The position numbers and the translations under genes were made by a program. DNA of 64,000 nt from Poindextera sp041691315. GTDB taxonomy: Bacteria; Pseudomonadota; Alphaproteobacteria; Caulobacterales; Caulobacteraceae. The notes below the pieces were generated by a model that was given only the letters and a program-made list of their open reading frames with translations, was not told the DNA's origin and ran no database searches. Of the stretch, positions 34,153-42,683 are shown piece by piece. The DNA lies in assembly GCA_041691315.1 (NCBI GenBank), contig JBEPUW010000019.1, positions 5,516 to 69,515 on the forward strand, read 5' to 3'. Position 1 is the first letter of the stretch. Each line of letters opens with the position of its first letter.

Positions 34153-34282
34153 CCGTCATCGCCCGGCTTGTCCGGGCGACCCATGAACACCGAAGTCAAC
34201 AATGTTCATGGGCGGTCGGGCGCCGCGCACACTCACGTTCGCTGGTGTTCATGGGTGGCCCGAACAAGTCGGGCCATGACGG
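34153..34282. repeat. 130 bp palindromic repeat
   Basis: Arms of 39 bp (starting CCGTCATCGCCCGGCTTGTC, 34153 to 34191; complementary arm 34244 to 34282) match at about 35 positions. Each arm contains a smaller hairpin (GCCCGG...CCGGGC). It separates the convergent alkylsulfatase and metallo-hydrolase genes and follows a run of T after the alkylsulfatase stop. Confidence 0.75.
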
Positions 34283-34300
34283 TTAGGGGTAGGCCGCGCC

Positions 34301-35131
34301 TTATTTCGCCGCCACGCTCGCGGACGTCAGATCGTCGCCCAGGACGATCTCGCCGCTGAAATGCGGCCGGGCGAATTCGCGCCACTGGTCTTCCTGGCCG
34401 GGCGCCAGGTTGGGCACGTAGTGGGTGAGCATCAGGGTGCGCACCCCGGCGCGCTGGGCGGTCTGCGCCGCCTGCTCGACAGTAGAGTGGTAGTCGAGAA
34501 TGTCTTGTAGCCGCTGCATCGGCACACGTCTGAGCAGGTCGTCGCGGATCACCGTCTGCACATAGATGTCGGCGCCTTTGCACAGCGCGTCGAGCCCAGG
34601 GCAGGGCACCGTGTCGCCGGCCAGGGCCACGACGCCGCCAGCCTGCTCGATGCGGTAGCCAAGGGTCGGGAAGACCGGCGAATGGTCGGTCTGGTGCGCC
34701 GAGATCGCGCAGTCGCCGACCATGAACCGATCGCCCGGCTCAAGCTCAGTGGTCTCGACCACCGGCCCCGCGTTCAGGTCGGCATGGTGGTCGATACGGT
34801 ATTTGACGTCGAAGGCCAGCATGGCCAGCGTCGCCTCGACCAGGGCCTTGGCGCCCTTGGGGCCGAACACCTTCAGCGGAACCGGTGCGGTGTTCATCAC
34901 CCAATAGCTGGTGATGATGTCGTTCAGGTCGGTGATGTGGTCGGAGTGCATGTGGGTGAGCAGCACCGCCGAGATCGCCGACGGCGCCACGCCGGCCGCC
35001 GCCAGCCGCATGACCACGCCGCGGCCGCAGTCGGCCAGCAGGTTCACAGCCCCTGCCCTGACCAGGGTCGCCGGCCCGGCCCGGTTGGGGCTGGGAATGG
35101 GCGAGCCGGTGCCCAGCAAAATCACGTCCAT
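34301..35131 (-). CDS. metallo-beta-lactamase hydrolase, RNase Z-like
   Basis: A 276-residue protein of the MBL superfamily. It begins MDVILLGTGSPIPSPNRAGP, the typical RNase Z/ElaC and arylsulfatase AtsA opening, with the zinc motif H60-M-H62-S-D64-H65. Later ligands are HHADLN or ISAHQTDHS, ALAGDT and LTHYVP. The length and lack of an exosite arm argue against tRNase Z itself; a phosphodiesterase or esterase-type hydrolase is more likely. It is the last of four leftward genes and is 11 bp from the beta-lactamase-like gene. Confidence 0.87.
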   Translation of the reverse strand: MDVILLGTGSPIPSPNRAGPATLVRAGAVNLLADCGRGVVMRLAAAGVAPSAISAVLLTHMHSDHITDLNDIITSYWVMNTAPVPLKVFGPKGAKALVEATLAMLAFDVKYRIDHHADLNAGPVVETTELEPGDRFMVGDCAISAHQTDHSPVFPTLGYRIEQAGGVVALAGDTVPCPGLDALCKGADIYVQTVIRDDLLRRVPMQRLQDILDYHSTVEQAAQTAQRAGVRTLMLTHYVPNLAPGQEDQWREFARPHFSGEIVLGDDLTSASVAAK

Positions 35132-35142
35132 GAAAGGTCCTT

Positions 35143-36285
35143 TTAAGCCGCGTAGACCGCGCGTTCGAACGCGCCGAAGGCGGCCAGGGCGCGGGGGTCG
35201 GCGAAGGGCAGGAACTGGGCGCACATGACGCCGGCCGCGCCTGAAGCCCGATCGATCCAGTAGTAGCAGTTGGAGAGCCCGGCCCAGGCCAGCGAACCGG
35301 CGGCGCGGCCGTTCGGACCGGCCGCCAGGTTGGCGACAAAGCCCAGGGTCCAAGCCTTGGCCGCGTCCGGGAAGGGGTCGAAGGTGTTGGACGTGTGCGC
35401 CTGGGCGCTCTCCAGCACGCCGACACCGACGCCTTCGGTCTCGGCGGCGCAGAGGGCGTCGAGGTTGGCGGATTTGAGCAACTGCGGGCCGCGACCCAGC
35501 ATCGAGTCCAGGAAGCGCAGATACTGGCCGGGGCTGGAATAGAGCCCGCCGCCGCCCATGCCGAAATAGGCCGTCGGCGGCATGCCAAACGCCATGGGCG
35601 CGAGGCCGCCGTCCGGCGTACGCGCATGCATGGAGGCCAGCCGGCCGCGCTGCTCGTCGCCGAGGAAGAAGCCGCTGTCGTCCATGCCCAAGGGGCTGAA
35701 GACGCGGCGGCGCATATAGGCGTCGAAGGCCTCGCCCGTGACGGCCTCGATCAGCCTGTCGGCCCAATCGATGCCGATGCCGTACTGCCAGCCCTGGCCC
35801 GGCTCGAACACCAGGACGGCTTCGGGCGGCTCGCCGCGTGCATCGGGGCGCCCGGTCGCCGCATGGTAGCGCGCCAGGGCCGGGCTACAGAATTCGTAGG
35901 CGAAACCGGAGGTGTGGGTCAGCAGCCGGCGGAGCGTGATCGGTTGCGTCGCCGGCTCGAGGATCGGCTTCTCCGCGGCATCGAAACCTTTCAGCACCTT
36001 GGGCGCGGCCAGCTGCGGCAGCCAATCGCCGACCGGGTCGTCCAGGCCGATCCGGTCGTCTTCGACCAGTTGCAGCGCCGCCGCGGAAGTCATCGCCTTA
36101 GTGCAGGAGGCCATCCAGAAGAGGGTGTCGGTGGTCATCGGCGCCGGGTTGTCGATCCCCCGCACGCCGACCGCGACCTCGACGCGCTCGCCGTCCGGCA
36201 ACCGCGCCGCGGCGACCAAGCCGGGCAGACCGGCCTCGGCCAGGCCGTTGGTCAGCGCTTCACGCACCCGCTCGGTCGTGCTCAT
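35143..36285 (-). CDS. serine beta-lactamase-like esterase
   Basis: A 380-residue member of the class C beta-lactamase/family VIII esterase group. The nucleophile motif S60-C-T-K63 lies in FWMASCTKAM, and a Tyr in SGFAYEF fits the second motif. There is no signal peptide, which favours a cytoplasmic esterase such as EstB over a periplasmic beta-lactamase. Its ATG overlaps the stop of the preceding SDR gene by four bases (ATGA), so the two are coupled. Natural substrates are probably short-chain esters or lactones. Confidence 0.88.
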   Translation of the reverse strand: MSTTERVREALTNGLAEAGLPGLVAAARLPDGERVEVAVGVRGIDNPAPMTTDTLFWMASCTKAMTSAAALQLVEDDRIGLDDPVGDWLPQLAAPKVLKGFDAAEKPILEPATQPITLRRLLTHTSGFAYEFCSPALARYHAATGRPDARGEPPEAVLVFEPGQGWQYGIGIDWADRLIEAVTGEAFDAYMRRRVFSPLGMDDSGFFLGDEQRGRLASMHARTPDGGLAPMAFGMPPTAYFGMGGGGLYSSPGQYLRFLDSMLGRGPQLLKSANLDALCAAETEGVGVGVLESAQAHTSNTFDPFPDAAKAWTLGFVANLAAGPNGRAAGSLAWAGLSNCYYWIDRASGAAGVMCAQFLPFADPRALAAFGAFERAVYAA

Positions 36286-37085
36286 CGGACGTGCATCCCT
36301 CCGTCGACCACCAGCAGGACGCCGGTGATGAATTTCGCTTCGTCGGAGGCCAGGAAGAGGGCCGCATTGGCCGTGTCCCAAGCCGTTCCCATCTCGCCCA
36401 TCGGCACGCGAGCGTTGCGGGCGGCGCGAACCTCATCGGCGCTGCGGCCGCTGGCTGTGGATATGCCGACGACCGCCATGGGCGTGTCCATCAGCCCGGG
36501 CAGGACGGCGTTGCAGCGGACGCGATACTTGGCGTTGGCGGAGGCGACGCTGGTGGTCAGCCGGTTCACCCCGGCCTTGGAGACTTCGTAGGCGATCTGG
36601 TTGCCGCCGGAGAGCGAGGCCAGCGACGAGATGTTGACGATGGCCCCGCCGCCGGCCGCGCGCATCACCGGAATGACCGCCTTGCAGACCAGCCACTGGC
36701 CCTTGAGGTTGACCTCGAGGATCTTGTCGAAGGCCGGTTCGTCGGCATGCTGCGCCGGGCCGTCGCGGCCGCCGGCCGAACCGCCGACGCCGACATTGTT
36801 GACCAGGATATCCACGCCGCCCAGCCGCGCAACGCCGGTCGAGGCGATGGCGGCGGCCCGGGCGGCGTCGGTGACGTCGGCCTCGAAGGCGGACGCCTCG
36901 CCGCCCTCGGCGGTGATCATCGCCGCGGTCTCTTCTGCCCGCCGCATCACCCGGTCGACGCAGAGCACGTGCGCGCCTTCACGGGCGAACAGCATGGCCA
37001 TGGCGCGGCCGTTGCCGATGGTCTCGCCGGGGGTCTGGCCGGCGCCGACGACGATGGCGGTCTTGCCTTGCAGGCGGTCGGCCAT
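36282..37085 (-). CDS. short-chain dehydrogenase/reductase
   Basis: A 267-residue classical SDR. The nucleotide-binding region (IVVGAGQTPGETIGNGRAMA) is slightly unusual, with an insert in the TGxxxGxG motif. NNVGVG follows, and the catalytic residues S153 or S154, Y166 and K170 (AYEVSK) are in place. The C-terminus ends VLLVVDGGMHVR. It oxidises or reduces an alcohol/ketone with NAD(P). It is in an operon with a CMD-domain protein upstream and the esterase downstream. Confidence 0.92.
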   Translation of the reverse strand: MADRLQGKTAIVVGAGQTPGETIGNGRAMAMLFAREGAHVLCVDRVMRRAEETAAMITAEGGEASAFEADVTDAARAAAIASTGVARLGGVDILVNNVGVGGSAGGRDGPAQHADEPAFDKILEVNLKGQWLVCKAVIPVMRAAGGGAIVNISSLASLSGGNQIAYEVSKAGVNRLTTSVASANAKYRVRCNAVLPGLMDTPMAVVGISTASGRSADEVRAARNARVPMGEMGTAWDTANAALFLASDEAKFITGVLLVVDGGMHVR

Positions 37086-37090
37086 CGCGG

Positions 37091-37660
37091 TCAGGCCGTG
37101 AGGTCGGGATCGAGGGTCAGGCCGGCATCGAGTTGCACGCCGAAGCTGTTCAGCATCATCGAGACCTGGGTGTACTGGCCGACGGTGAAGACCACGTCCA
37201 TGCACTGCTTTTGATCGAAATGGTGGGTCAGGTCGGCCCAGACGGCGTCGCTGATGCAATGTTCGAACACCAGCTCATCGGCGGCGCGCAGCAGCGAGGC
37301 CTCGGCCGGGTTCCAGTTGATCGAGGACGGCCCCTCCTTGATCGCCTCGATCTCGTTCTCCTTCAGTCCCTCGCGCAGGCCGATGACCTTGTGCTGGGCG
37401 AATTCGTAGCCCGACTTGCACAGGAAGCCCACGCGCAGGATCAGGATTTCGCGCTCTCGCGCCGGCAGGTTGTTGCGCCGCGACAGCACGTAGTCGCCCC
37501 ATTGCAGAAAGCGGGTCAGCGCCTTGGGCGCATGCGCCAGGGTGGCGAAGATGTTCAGCGGCGCTCGGCCATTGGCCATGACCGTGGCCAGCGCCTCGCG
37601 CTGGTCCTTATCGAGGTCGGCGACGCTAAGCGGCGCGATGCGCGGCTGGCTCAGTCTCAT
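37091..37660 (-). CDS. carboxymuconolactone decarboxylase-like protein
   Basis: A 189-residue all-helical protein of the CMD/AhpD superfamily. The active-site helix reads FLCKSGYEFAQHKVIG, with C81 and H90, but without the second Cys of the AhpD CxxC redox pair. That points to a decarboxylase, hydrolase or unknown-function subgroup rather than a peroxidase. It is the first gene of the leftward cluster (CMD, SDR, esterase, metallo-hydrolase), which might catabolise a lactone, aromatic or ester substrate; the actual substrate is unknown. Confidence 0.85.
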   Translation of the reverse strand: MRLSQPRIAPLSVADLDKDQREALATVMANGRAPLNIFATLAHAPKALTRFLQWGDYVLSRRNNLPAREREILILRVGFLCKSGYEFAQHKVIGLREGLKENEIEAIKEGPSSINWNPAEASLLRAADELVFEHCISDAVWADLTHHFDQKQCMDVVFTVGQYTQVSMMLNSFGVQLDAGLTLDPDLTA

Positions 37661-37910
37661 GGCGTGCTCCCAGGCGTGTTGTTCTTGTGAAACGACCTAA
37701 CAGACCGCGCCTTGGCCGACCATATGGGGCCGGCTTGCCCGCCGCGGCCAGGACGGTTAAGCTTTGCGCTTCGAGTGAGGTTTCGGATGTGTGAAATCAG
37801 TCGTTTGAAGCGCCCAGGGTAGCCGGGGTCCAACCCCGCGCCACCAATGCCGTTCGCGCGCGAACCGCCGCGAGCGGCTGCACTTTCATTCGACTGACGG
37901 AATTTCACCC

Positions 37911-38975
37911 ATGCCGAAACTCAAAGGCGAGAGCGCGTCTTCGCGCCGCCCCACCCCCTATGCCGACCTCAATGCCGTGTTGGCCGAACTGGTCGAACAC
38001 GCCCGCACCCTGCTCGCCGACAACTTCGTCGGGGCCTATCTGCAGGGCTCGTTCGCGCTCGGCGATTTCGACCGGCACAGCGACCTCGATTTCATCGTCG
38101 TCACCCACGAGGACATCGCGCCCGACCAGTTGCCGGCCCTGCAGGCCATGCACGACCACCTGCACGCCCTGCCCGGCCCTTGGGGGCCGCGCCTGGAGGG
38201 CTCCTATGCGCCCAAGTCGATCCTGCGCCGCTGGACGACGACGCCGCGCGATCCGCCTGGAGAGCCCCGAGCCGACGACTGGAAGGACCCGGGCGCCAGC
38301 GGGTTGGCGCCGCACGTCTATCCCTTCCTCTTCCTCGGCAACGGCGAGCGCGTGCTGGTGCGCTCGGAGCACGACAACACCCAGGTTCTGCGCTGGATCC
38401 TGCGCGAAAAGGGCGTGGCGCTGGCCGGCCCGGCAGCGCGTGGCCTGATCGATCTCGTGCCGGCCGAGGCATTGCGCGAAGAGGTTCGGGTGTCGCTGGA
38501 CCGACTGATGGCCATGGGCGAGGCGGAGCTCACCCAGCCCATGTGGGTCCAGACCTTTATGGCCCTGCTGATGGGGCGCATGCTGTACGTCCTGTCCACC
38601 GGGCGGATCTGTTCGAAGAAGACCGCCGTCGCCTTCGCCAACCGGACGCTGGAGCCGCGCTTCGCCGGTCTGATCGAGCGCGGTTGGCGCGAGCGTGAGG
38701 CGCGACCAGAGGGCCAGGCCGAACTCGCCGCCTATTTTCGTGGGGCGTCCACCGATCCCGATGACGCGGCCCTGACCCTCGATCTGATCCGCCACGCCCG
38801 GGCGGTCGCGCATGTGGTTCCGGCGCGATCGATCATCGAGCAGAAGCTGGCCGCGAAACGCCAGCTGCCGCCCGGCCGCGGCGACTGGCGCGGCGGCCTG
38901 AACCAGCGCGGCCCCTCCGCGAGAAGCTGGACCCCGCCGCCCACCCGGCCCGGCGGGCGGGGCCGGCGCGGCTAG
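37911..38975 (+). CDS. nucleotidyltransferase-domain protein, AadA-like
   Basis: A 354-residue protein with an antibiotic-NTase type N-terminal domain: G46-S47 in LQGSFALGDF, with D58 and D60 in HSDLDFIVV, forming the metal site. The middle resembles the aminoglycoside adenylyltransferase C-terminal (DUF4111) helical domain (TQPMWVQTFMALLMGRMLYVLSTGRICSKK without a break). The last 60 residues are basic and low complexity. It may transfer AMP to a small molecule; resistance is possible but not shown. Confidence 0.75.
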   Translation: MPKLKGESASSRRPTPYADLNAVLAELVEHARTLLADNFVGAYLQGSFALGDFDRHSDLDFIVVTHEDIAPDQLPALQAMHDHLHALPGPWGPRLEGSYAPKSILRRWTTTPRDPPGEPRADDWKDPGASGLAPHVYPFLFLGNGERVLVRSEHDNTQVLRWILREKGVALAGPAARGLIDLVPAEALREEVRVSLDRLMAMGEAELTQPMWVQTFMALLMGRMLYVLSTGRICSKKTAVAFANRTLEPRFAGLIERGWREREARPEGQAELAAYFRGASTDPDDAALTLDLIRHARAVAHVVPARSIIEQKLAAKRQLPPGRGDWRGGLNQRGPSARSWTPPPTRPGGRGRRG

Positions 38976-38986
38976 GCCAGTATTTT

Positions 38987-39179
38987 CCGCTCATCCTCGC
39001 GAAAGCGGGGACCCAGGCGTTTTTGTTTGGGCTGCGGCGCACCCTGCTGCGACCAAGATTTGACCGCCAAGGGCGCCAAGTTCGCCAAGAAGACGAAGGT
39101 CAGTTCTGACCTCCTGGCGCACTGGCGAACTTGGCGGTTGGAAAAAAACCTGGGTCCCCGCTTTCGCGGGGATGAGCGG
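38987..39179. repeat. 193 bp compound palindromic repeat
   Basis: The outer arms (38987 to 39017 and 39149 to 39179; core GCGAAAGCGGGGACCCAGG) are complementary at 30 of 31 positions. Inside lies a second imperfect palindrome of a different type: ACCGCCAAGGGCGCCAAG at about 39063 to 39080 against CTTGGCGGT at about 39130 to 39138. This looks like one repeat inserted in another. It sits between two convergent genes. Confidence 0.8.
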
Positions 39180-39189
39180 GATTGGTTCG

Positions 39190-39831
39190 TCAGCTCCAAC
39201 GCTGCGGCGGGGCCTGGGCTTTCAGGGCCATCAGGCGCTCGCGCAGGGCGTTCATGAAGCTGAGTCGATCGCCGGTCCAGGGCGCCGGCTCGCCGATCAG
39301 TACGGTGCAGTTCATCGGCACCGGGATGCCCGCCCCCTTGGGCAGGACGCGGCCGACGCCCTCGATCCAGACCGGGATGACCGGGGCGGTGGGAACGTCC
39401 TCCGCCAAGCGGGCGATGCCGCTTTTCAGCGCACCCATCTCGTCGCTGGCGTCGCCGCGGGTGCCCTCGGGAAAGAGGATGACGATGTGGCCTGAGGCGA
39501 GCGCCTCGCGCATCGGCGCCAGCACGTCGGCGCCCGATCCGGCGAGGGCGCGCTGCACCGGCACGATGCCCACCACCTTACGCGAGAACCAGCTGATCAG
39601 CGGCCCCCTGAGGAAATAGTCGGCCGCCGCCGCCGGCCGCAGCAACGGCACAAGCCTGGCTGGAAAAATGGTCAGCAGCACAAGGGTGTCGACATGGCTG
39701 TTGTGGTTGGCGGCGATGATCGCCGGCCCGGTCCTGGGCAGATGCTCGGCGCCGATCACGTCCGCCCCGGTCATGAACTGGGCGAGCGGCCGGGCGAACA
39801 CGGTCAGCAGCAGAAGGCGGATCAGGGCCAT
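39190..39831 (-). CDS. 1-acyl-glycerol-3-phosphate acyltransferase family
   Basis: A 213-residue PlsC-like membrane-bound acyltransferase. The first 20 residues are a hydrophobic anchor (MALIRLLLLTVFA). The catalytic motif H43-x4-D48 lies in ANHNSHVD and the substrate motif in ILFPEGTRG. It transfers an acyl group to a glycerophosphate-type acceptor. Its start overlaps the end of the CdsA-like gene by 10 bp, so the two are translated together. As a second set beside general lipid genes, it could act on a special lipid rather than bulk phosphatidate. Confidence 0.9.
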   Translation of the reverse strand: MALIRLLLLTVFARPLAQFMTGADVIGAEHLPRTGPAIIAANHNSHVDTLVLLTIFPARLVPLLRPAAAADYFLRGPLISWFSRKVVGIVPVQRALAGSGADVLAPMREALASGHIVILFPEGTRGDASDEMGALKSGIARLAEDVPTAPVIPVWIEGVGRVLPKGAGIPVPMNCTVLIGEPAPWTGDRLSFMNALRERLMALKAQAPPQRWS

Positions 39832-40808
39832 GGCAACGGCGAGAAGGCGAAGAAGATGATCAGGTGAAAATAGAGCGGCGCGGTGAAGGTCAGGCTGTCG
39901 ATGCGGTCGAGCACGCCGCCGTGACCAGGGATGCTGCGGCTGGTGTCCTTGACGCCGAGGTCGCGTTTGATCGCCGACATGGTGACGTCGCCGGCGAAAC
40001 CCGCCAGCGGCAGCGACGCGGCGATGACCGCCAACGGCCAACCCCGGACCGGCAGGAAAAAGGGGCCTAGGAACCAGACCAGCAGGAAGGTGGTCGCCCA
40101 GCCGCCGAGAAAGCCCTCCCAGGTCTTATTGGGGCTGACCTTGGGCATGATCTTATGGCGGCCGGTGAGCTTGCCCCAGACATATTGCGCCACGTCGTTG
40201 GCCTCGGTGGCCAGCAGCAGGAAGAAGAGCAGACCCGCCCCGCCGGCCTGGGGCGCCTGGCTGAACGGGGTGCGCGCCAGATAGGCGGCGAACCCGATAT
40301 TGTAGACGCAGGCCACCAGCCCCCAGTTGAAGATCGCCGTGGTTCGAAGGTAGGCGCGGGTCTCGCCGATCACCGCCAGGATGAAGGGCGCGACCAGGAA
40401 GGCCCAGACCGGGATGAAGACCAGATAGATGCCGTAGCGGTTGATCGCCAGCAGCCCGTAGCTGGCCGGAATGACCAGATAGGCGATCAAAATCACCAGC
40501 CGATCCTCGCGGCGCAGCGGCGCCAGCGACAGGTACTCCCGAAGCGCCATGAAGGAGATGAGCGCGAACAGGCAGAGCGTCGCCACCCAGCCGAAGAGCA
40601 GGGCTGCGCCGACCAGCGCCGCCATTACCCACCAACTCGCCATCCGCTGGCGCAGATTGGCGTGGTCACCGGCGGGACGCACGATCGGCAAGGCCAGCGC
40701 CGCGATGCTGCCCAGGATCAGCAGGCCAAGCACCCCGGCCATGCCCCAGAACAAGGGCGGCGTGATCTGAATGATCGGGAGGGCCGCGAACAACGGCGGG
40801 AGCGTCAT
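39822..40808 (-). CDS. phosphatidate cytidylyltransferase-like protein
   Basis: An integral membrane protein with about eight helices and the CdsA signature near the C-terminus: SAIKRDLGVKD followed by SIPGHGGVLDRID. It activates phosphatidic acid with CTP to give CDP-diacylglycerol. The start at 40808 gives 328 residues; an in-frame ATG at 40847 would add 13 and is equally possible. With the PlsC-like gene and the divergent CDP-alcohol phosphotransferase it resembles the YnbA/YnbB-type set, suggesting a secondary phospholipid pathway. Confidence 0.9.
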   Translation of the reverse strand: MTLPPLFAALPIIQITPPLFWGMAGVLGLLILGSIAALALPIVRPAGDHANLRQRMASWWVMAALVGAALLFGWVATLCLFALISFMALREYLSLAPLRREDRLVILIAYLVIPASYGLLAINRYGIYLVFIPVWAFLVAPFILAVIGETRAYLRTTAIFNWGLVACVYNIGFAAYLARTPFSQAPQAGGAGLLFFLLLATEANDVAQYVWGKLTGRHKIMPKVSPNKTWEGFLGGWATTFLLVWFLGPFFLPVRGWPLAVIAASLPLAGFAGDVTMSAIKRDLGVKDTSRSIPGHGGVLDRIDSLTFTAPLYFHLIIFFAFSPLPWP

Positions 40809-40937
40809 GACGGCGGTTCCAGGCGCGATCGCGCCGGGGGCAAGCATGGCCGCTCGCCCGTTGCGGTCAAGCCTGTTCGGATATTGGCCTCTGAGCTCTT
40901 ATGTAGTATTGTAGATCATTCCTGTCGGAGTCACGCG

Positions 40938-41195
40938 ATGACCGTCACCAAACTCTCCAGCCGCGAGTTCAATCAGGACGTCAGCCGCGCCAAACGCGCC
41001 GCGGATGAAGGTCCGGTGATCATCACCGACCGGGGCCAGCCAGCCTATGTGCTTTTGCGCCACGACGCCTATCGGCGGCTGAAAGGCGATGGCCCGACGA
41101 TTGTCGATATGTTGGCGGATCCGGACTCGGCCCACATCGACTTCGATCCGCCTCGTCTGGGTAACGGGATATTCCGACCCGCCGAACTGAAGTGA
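40938..41195 (+). CDS. Phd/YefM-family antitoxin
   Basis: An antitoxin of 85 residues. The N-terminal DNA-binding part is MTVTKLSSREFNQDVSRAKRAA, then GPVIITDRGQPAYVLL, the family's standard fold. The C-terminal tail (HIDFDPPRLGNGIFRPAEL) would bind and neutralise the toxin. It should also repress its own promoter. The stop overlaps the toxin start (TGATG), the usual layout of these modules. Confidence 0.93.
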   Translation: MTVTKLSSREFNQDVSRAKRAADEGPVIITDRGQPAYVLLRHDAYRRLKGDGPTIVDMLADPDSAHIDFDPPRLGNGIFRPAELK

Positions 41196-41608
41196 TGTTT
41201 CTTCTCGATACGAACGTCATCTCGGAACTGAGACGACCAGACCGCGCCGATCCGAAAGTCCTGGCCTGGGCCACATCGAGACACCCCGACGATCTGTTCT
41301 TGTCGGCGATCACGATCCTCGAAATCGAGATCGGCGTGCTGGCGATCGCCCGACACGATCCCGCTCAAGCCCGCCTATTTCGCGCCTGGTTGGAGGAAAG
41401 AGTCCTGCCGAGTTTCAATGGGCGCATCCTGTCGGTCGATGTCGATGTCGCGCGTCGTTGCGCCGAGTTGCATGTCCCTGATCGCAGAGCCGAACGCGAT
41501 GCGTTGATCGCGGCGACGGCCCTGGCCCATCGGCTGACCATGGTCACCCGCAACGTGTCGGACTTCCGGTCCATCGGACTGGATTTGGTCAATCCATGGG
41601 ATCAATGA
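41195..41608 (+). CDS. VapC/FitB-type PIN-domain toxin
   Basis: A PIN-domain ribonuclease of about 137 residues. The acidic metal-binding residues are present: Asp in FLLDTNVISEL, Glu in ITILEIEIGVL, Asp in ERDALIAATALAH and Asp in TRNVSDF. It cleaves RNA when freed of its antitoxin. ATG 41195 is used; a GTG three bases earlier is also possible. The pair sits between two halves of a phospholipid gene set, probably as a later insertion. Confidence 0.93.
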   Translation: MFLLDTNVISELRRPDRADPKVLAWATSRHPDDLFLSAITILEIEIGVLAIARHDPAQARLFRAWLEERVLPSFNGRILSVDVDVARRCAELHVPDRRAERDALIAATALAHRLTMVTRNVSDFRSIGLDLVNPWDQ

Positions 41609-42024
41609 CCGAGGTCAGTCCGGCGCCCAAAACGATCACCGCCCTGGCGCGTTCGAGCGTGGTGCATGTCGCCTTCGCCTTTTTGGCGATGGGCGCGTGG
41701 GCGGTGTTCGCCAACCGCTGGGCGGGGATCAGCCACGCCCTGGTCGCGGGACTGCTGCAGGGGACGCTGTCGGGCGCCATCACGCTGGGGTTGAAGCGCT
41801 TTCTGGAAGCCGCCTCGGCCAGGCTGACCGGTGTCTGGGCCCTGATCGTCCCGCCGGCGATCAGCTGCGCCGCCATCCTTGCGCTACTGGTGGCTGCGCA
41901 CATTCTGGCCGGCACGCGGAACGTCCTGGCGACCATCTCGCTTCCCTATGCAGTCTCATCGACCTACGCCTGGGTCTACACCTGGGCGGTGACCCGGAGA
42001 CGCACCGCACGGATGATCGCGTGA
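41596..42024 (+). CDS. small membrane protein of the lipid set
   Basis: A 142-residue protein with four predicted membrane helices (about 22 to 45, 48 to 68, 83 to 103, 113 to 131). The start at 41596 overlaps the end of the toxin gene; ATG 41605 is an alternative. Its stop overlaps the GTG start of the CDP-alcohol phosphotransferase (GTGA), so it is coupled to it. The function is unknown, but the coupling points to a role in the same lipid pathway. Confidence 0.7.
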   Translation: MGSMTEVSPAPKTITALARSSVVHVAFAFLAMGAWAVFANRWAGISHALVAGLLQGTLSGAITLGLKRFLEAASARLTGVWALIVPPAISCAAILALLVAAHILAGTRNVLATISLPYAVSSTYAWVYTWAVTRRRTARMIA

Positions 42025-42683
42025 CCGACCTGGAAAACCGAAGGCCGATCAAGGCGCGCGACAGCGGTTGGGCGAAGCGCTTCGCCGCGTCGCTGGCCAA
42101 AGGGCGTGTGCGGCCGAACCTGATCTCCGCCACCAGCGTCGCCTTCGCGGCGCTCGGCGGGGCGCTGCTGGCCGTTTCCGGCGTCATGCCCGACTGGGTG
42201 CGGCCGGTGGCGATGATCTTCGCCGCCGCCTGCATCCAGGGCCGGCTTCTGTGCAACCTGCTCGACGGCATGGTGGCGGTGGAGCATGGCGAGGGCTCCA
42301 AGACCGGGCCGCTGTGGAACGAGCTGCCGGATCGCGCCGCCGACCTGATGTTCCTGGTCGGCGCCGGCTACTCCGCCTACGGGCTTGGTCACAATCTCGG
42401 GCCGAACCTCGGCTGGCTGGCCGGCGCGCTGGCCGTCATGACGGCCTATGTGCGCGAACTGGGCCGCGGCCTGGGGTTTCCCGCCGACTTCTCCGGACCC
42501 ATGGCCAAGCCGCAGCGCATGGCGGCCCTGACCATTCTTTGCCTGATCGCCGCGATCGAACCGCTTTGGGGCGGGCACGGGCTGGTGATGGTGGCCGGGC
42601 TGGTCGTCATCGTGATCGGGACGGCGCTGACCGTTACGGGCCGTGTGACCCGGCTGGCTCGGGCGCTGGCGGCGCGCCCATAG
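42021..42683 (+). CDS. CDP-alcohol phosphatidyltransferase, variant motif
   Basis: A membrane enzyme of 220 residues. The catalytic helix motif of this family is D-x2-D-G-x2-A-R-x8-G-x3-D-x3-D. Here the spacing is exact, but the residues read N79, D82, G83, A86, V87, G96, N100 and D104, so two metal-ligand Asp positions are Asn and the Arg is Val. This may be a divergent subfamily with a different acceptor, or a weak enzyme. The GTG start at 42021 is set by the GTGA overlap with the preceding gene. Confidence 0.85.
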   Translation: MTDLENRRPIKARDSGWAKRFAASLAKGRVRPNLISATSVAFAALGGALLAVSGVMPDWVRPVAMIFAAACIQGRLLCNLLDGMVAVEHGEGSKTGPLWNELPDRAADLMFLVGAGYSAYGLGHNLGPNLGWLAGALAVMTAYVRELGRGLGFPADFSGPMAKPQRMAALTILCLIAAIEPLWGGHGLVMVAGLVVIVIGTALTVTGRVTRLARALAARP

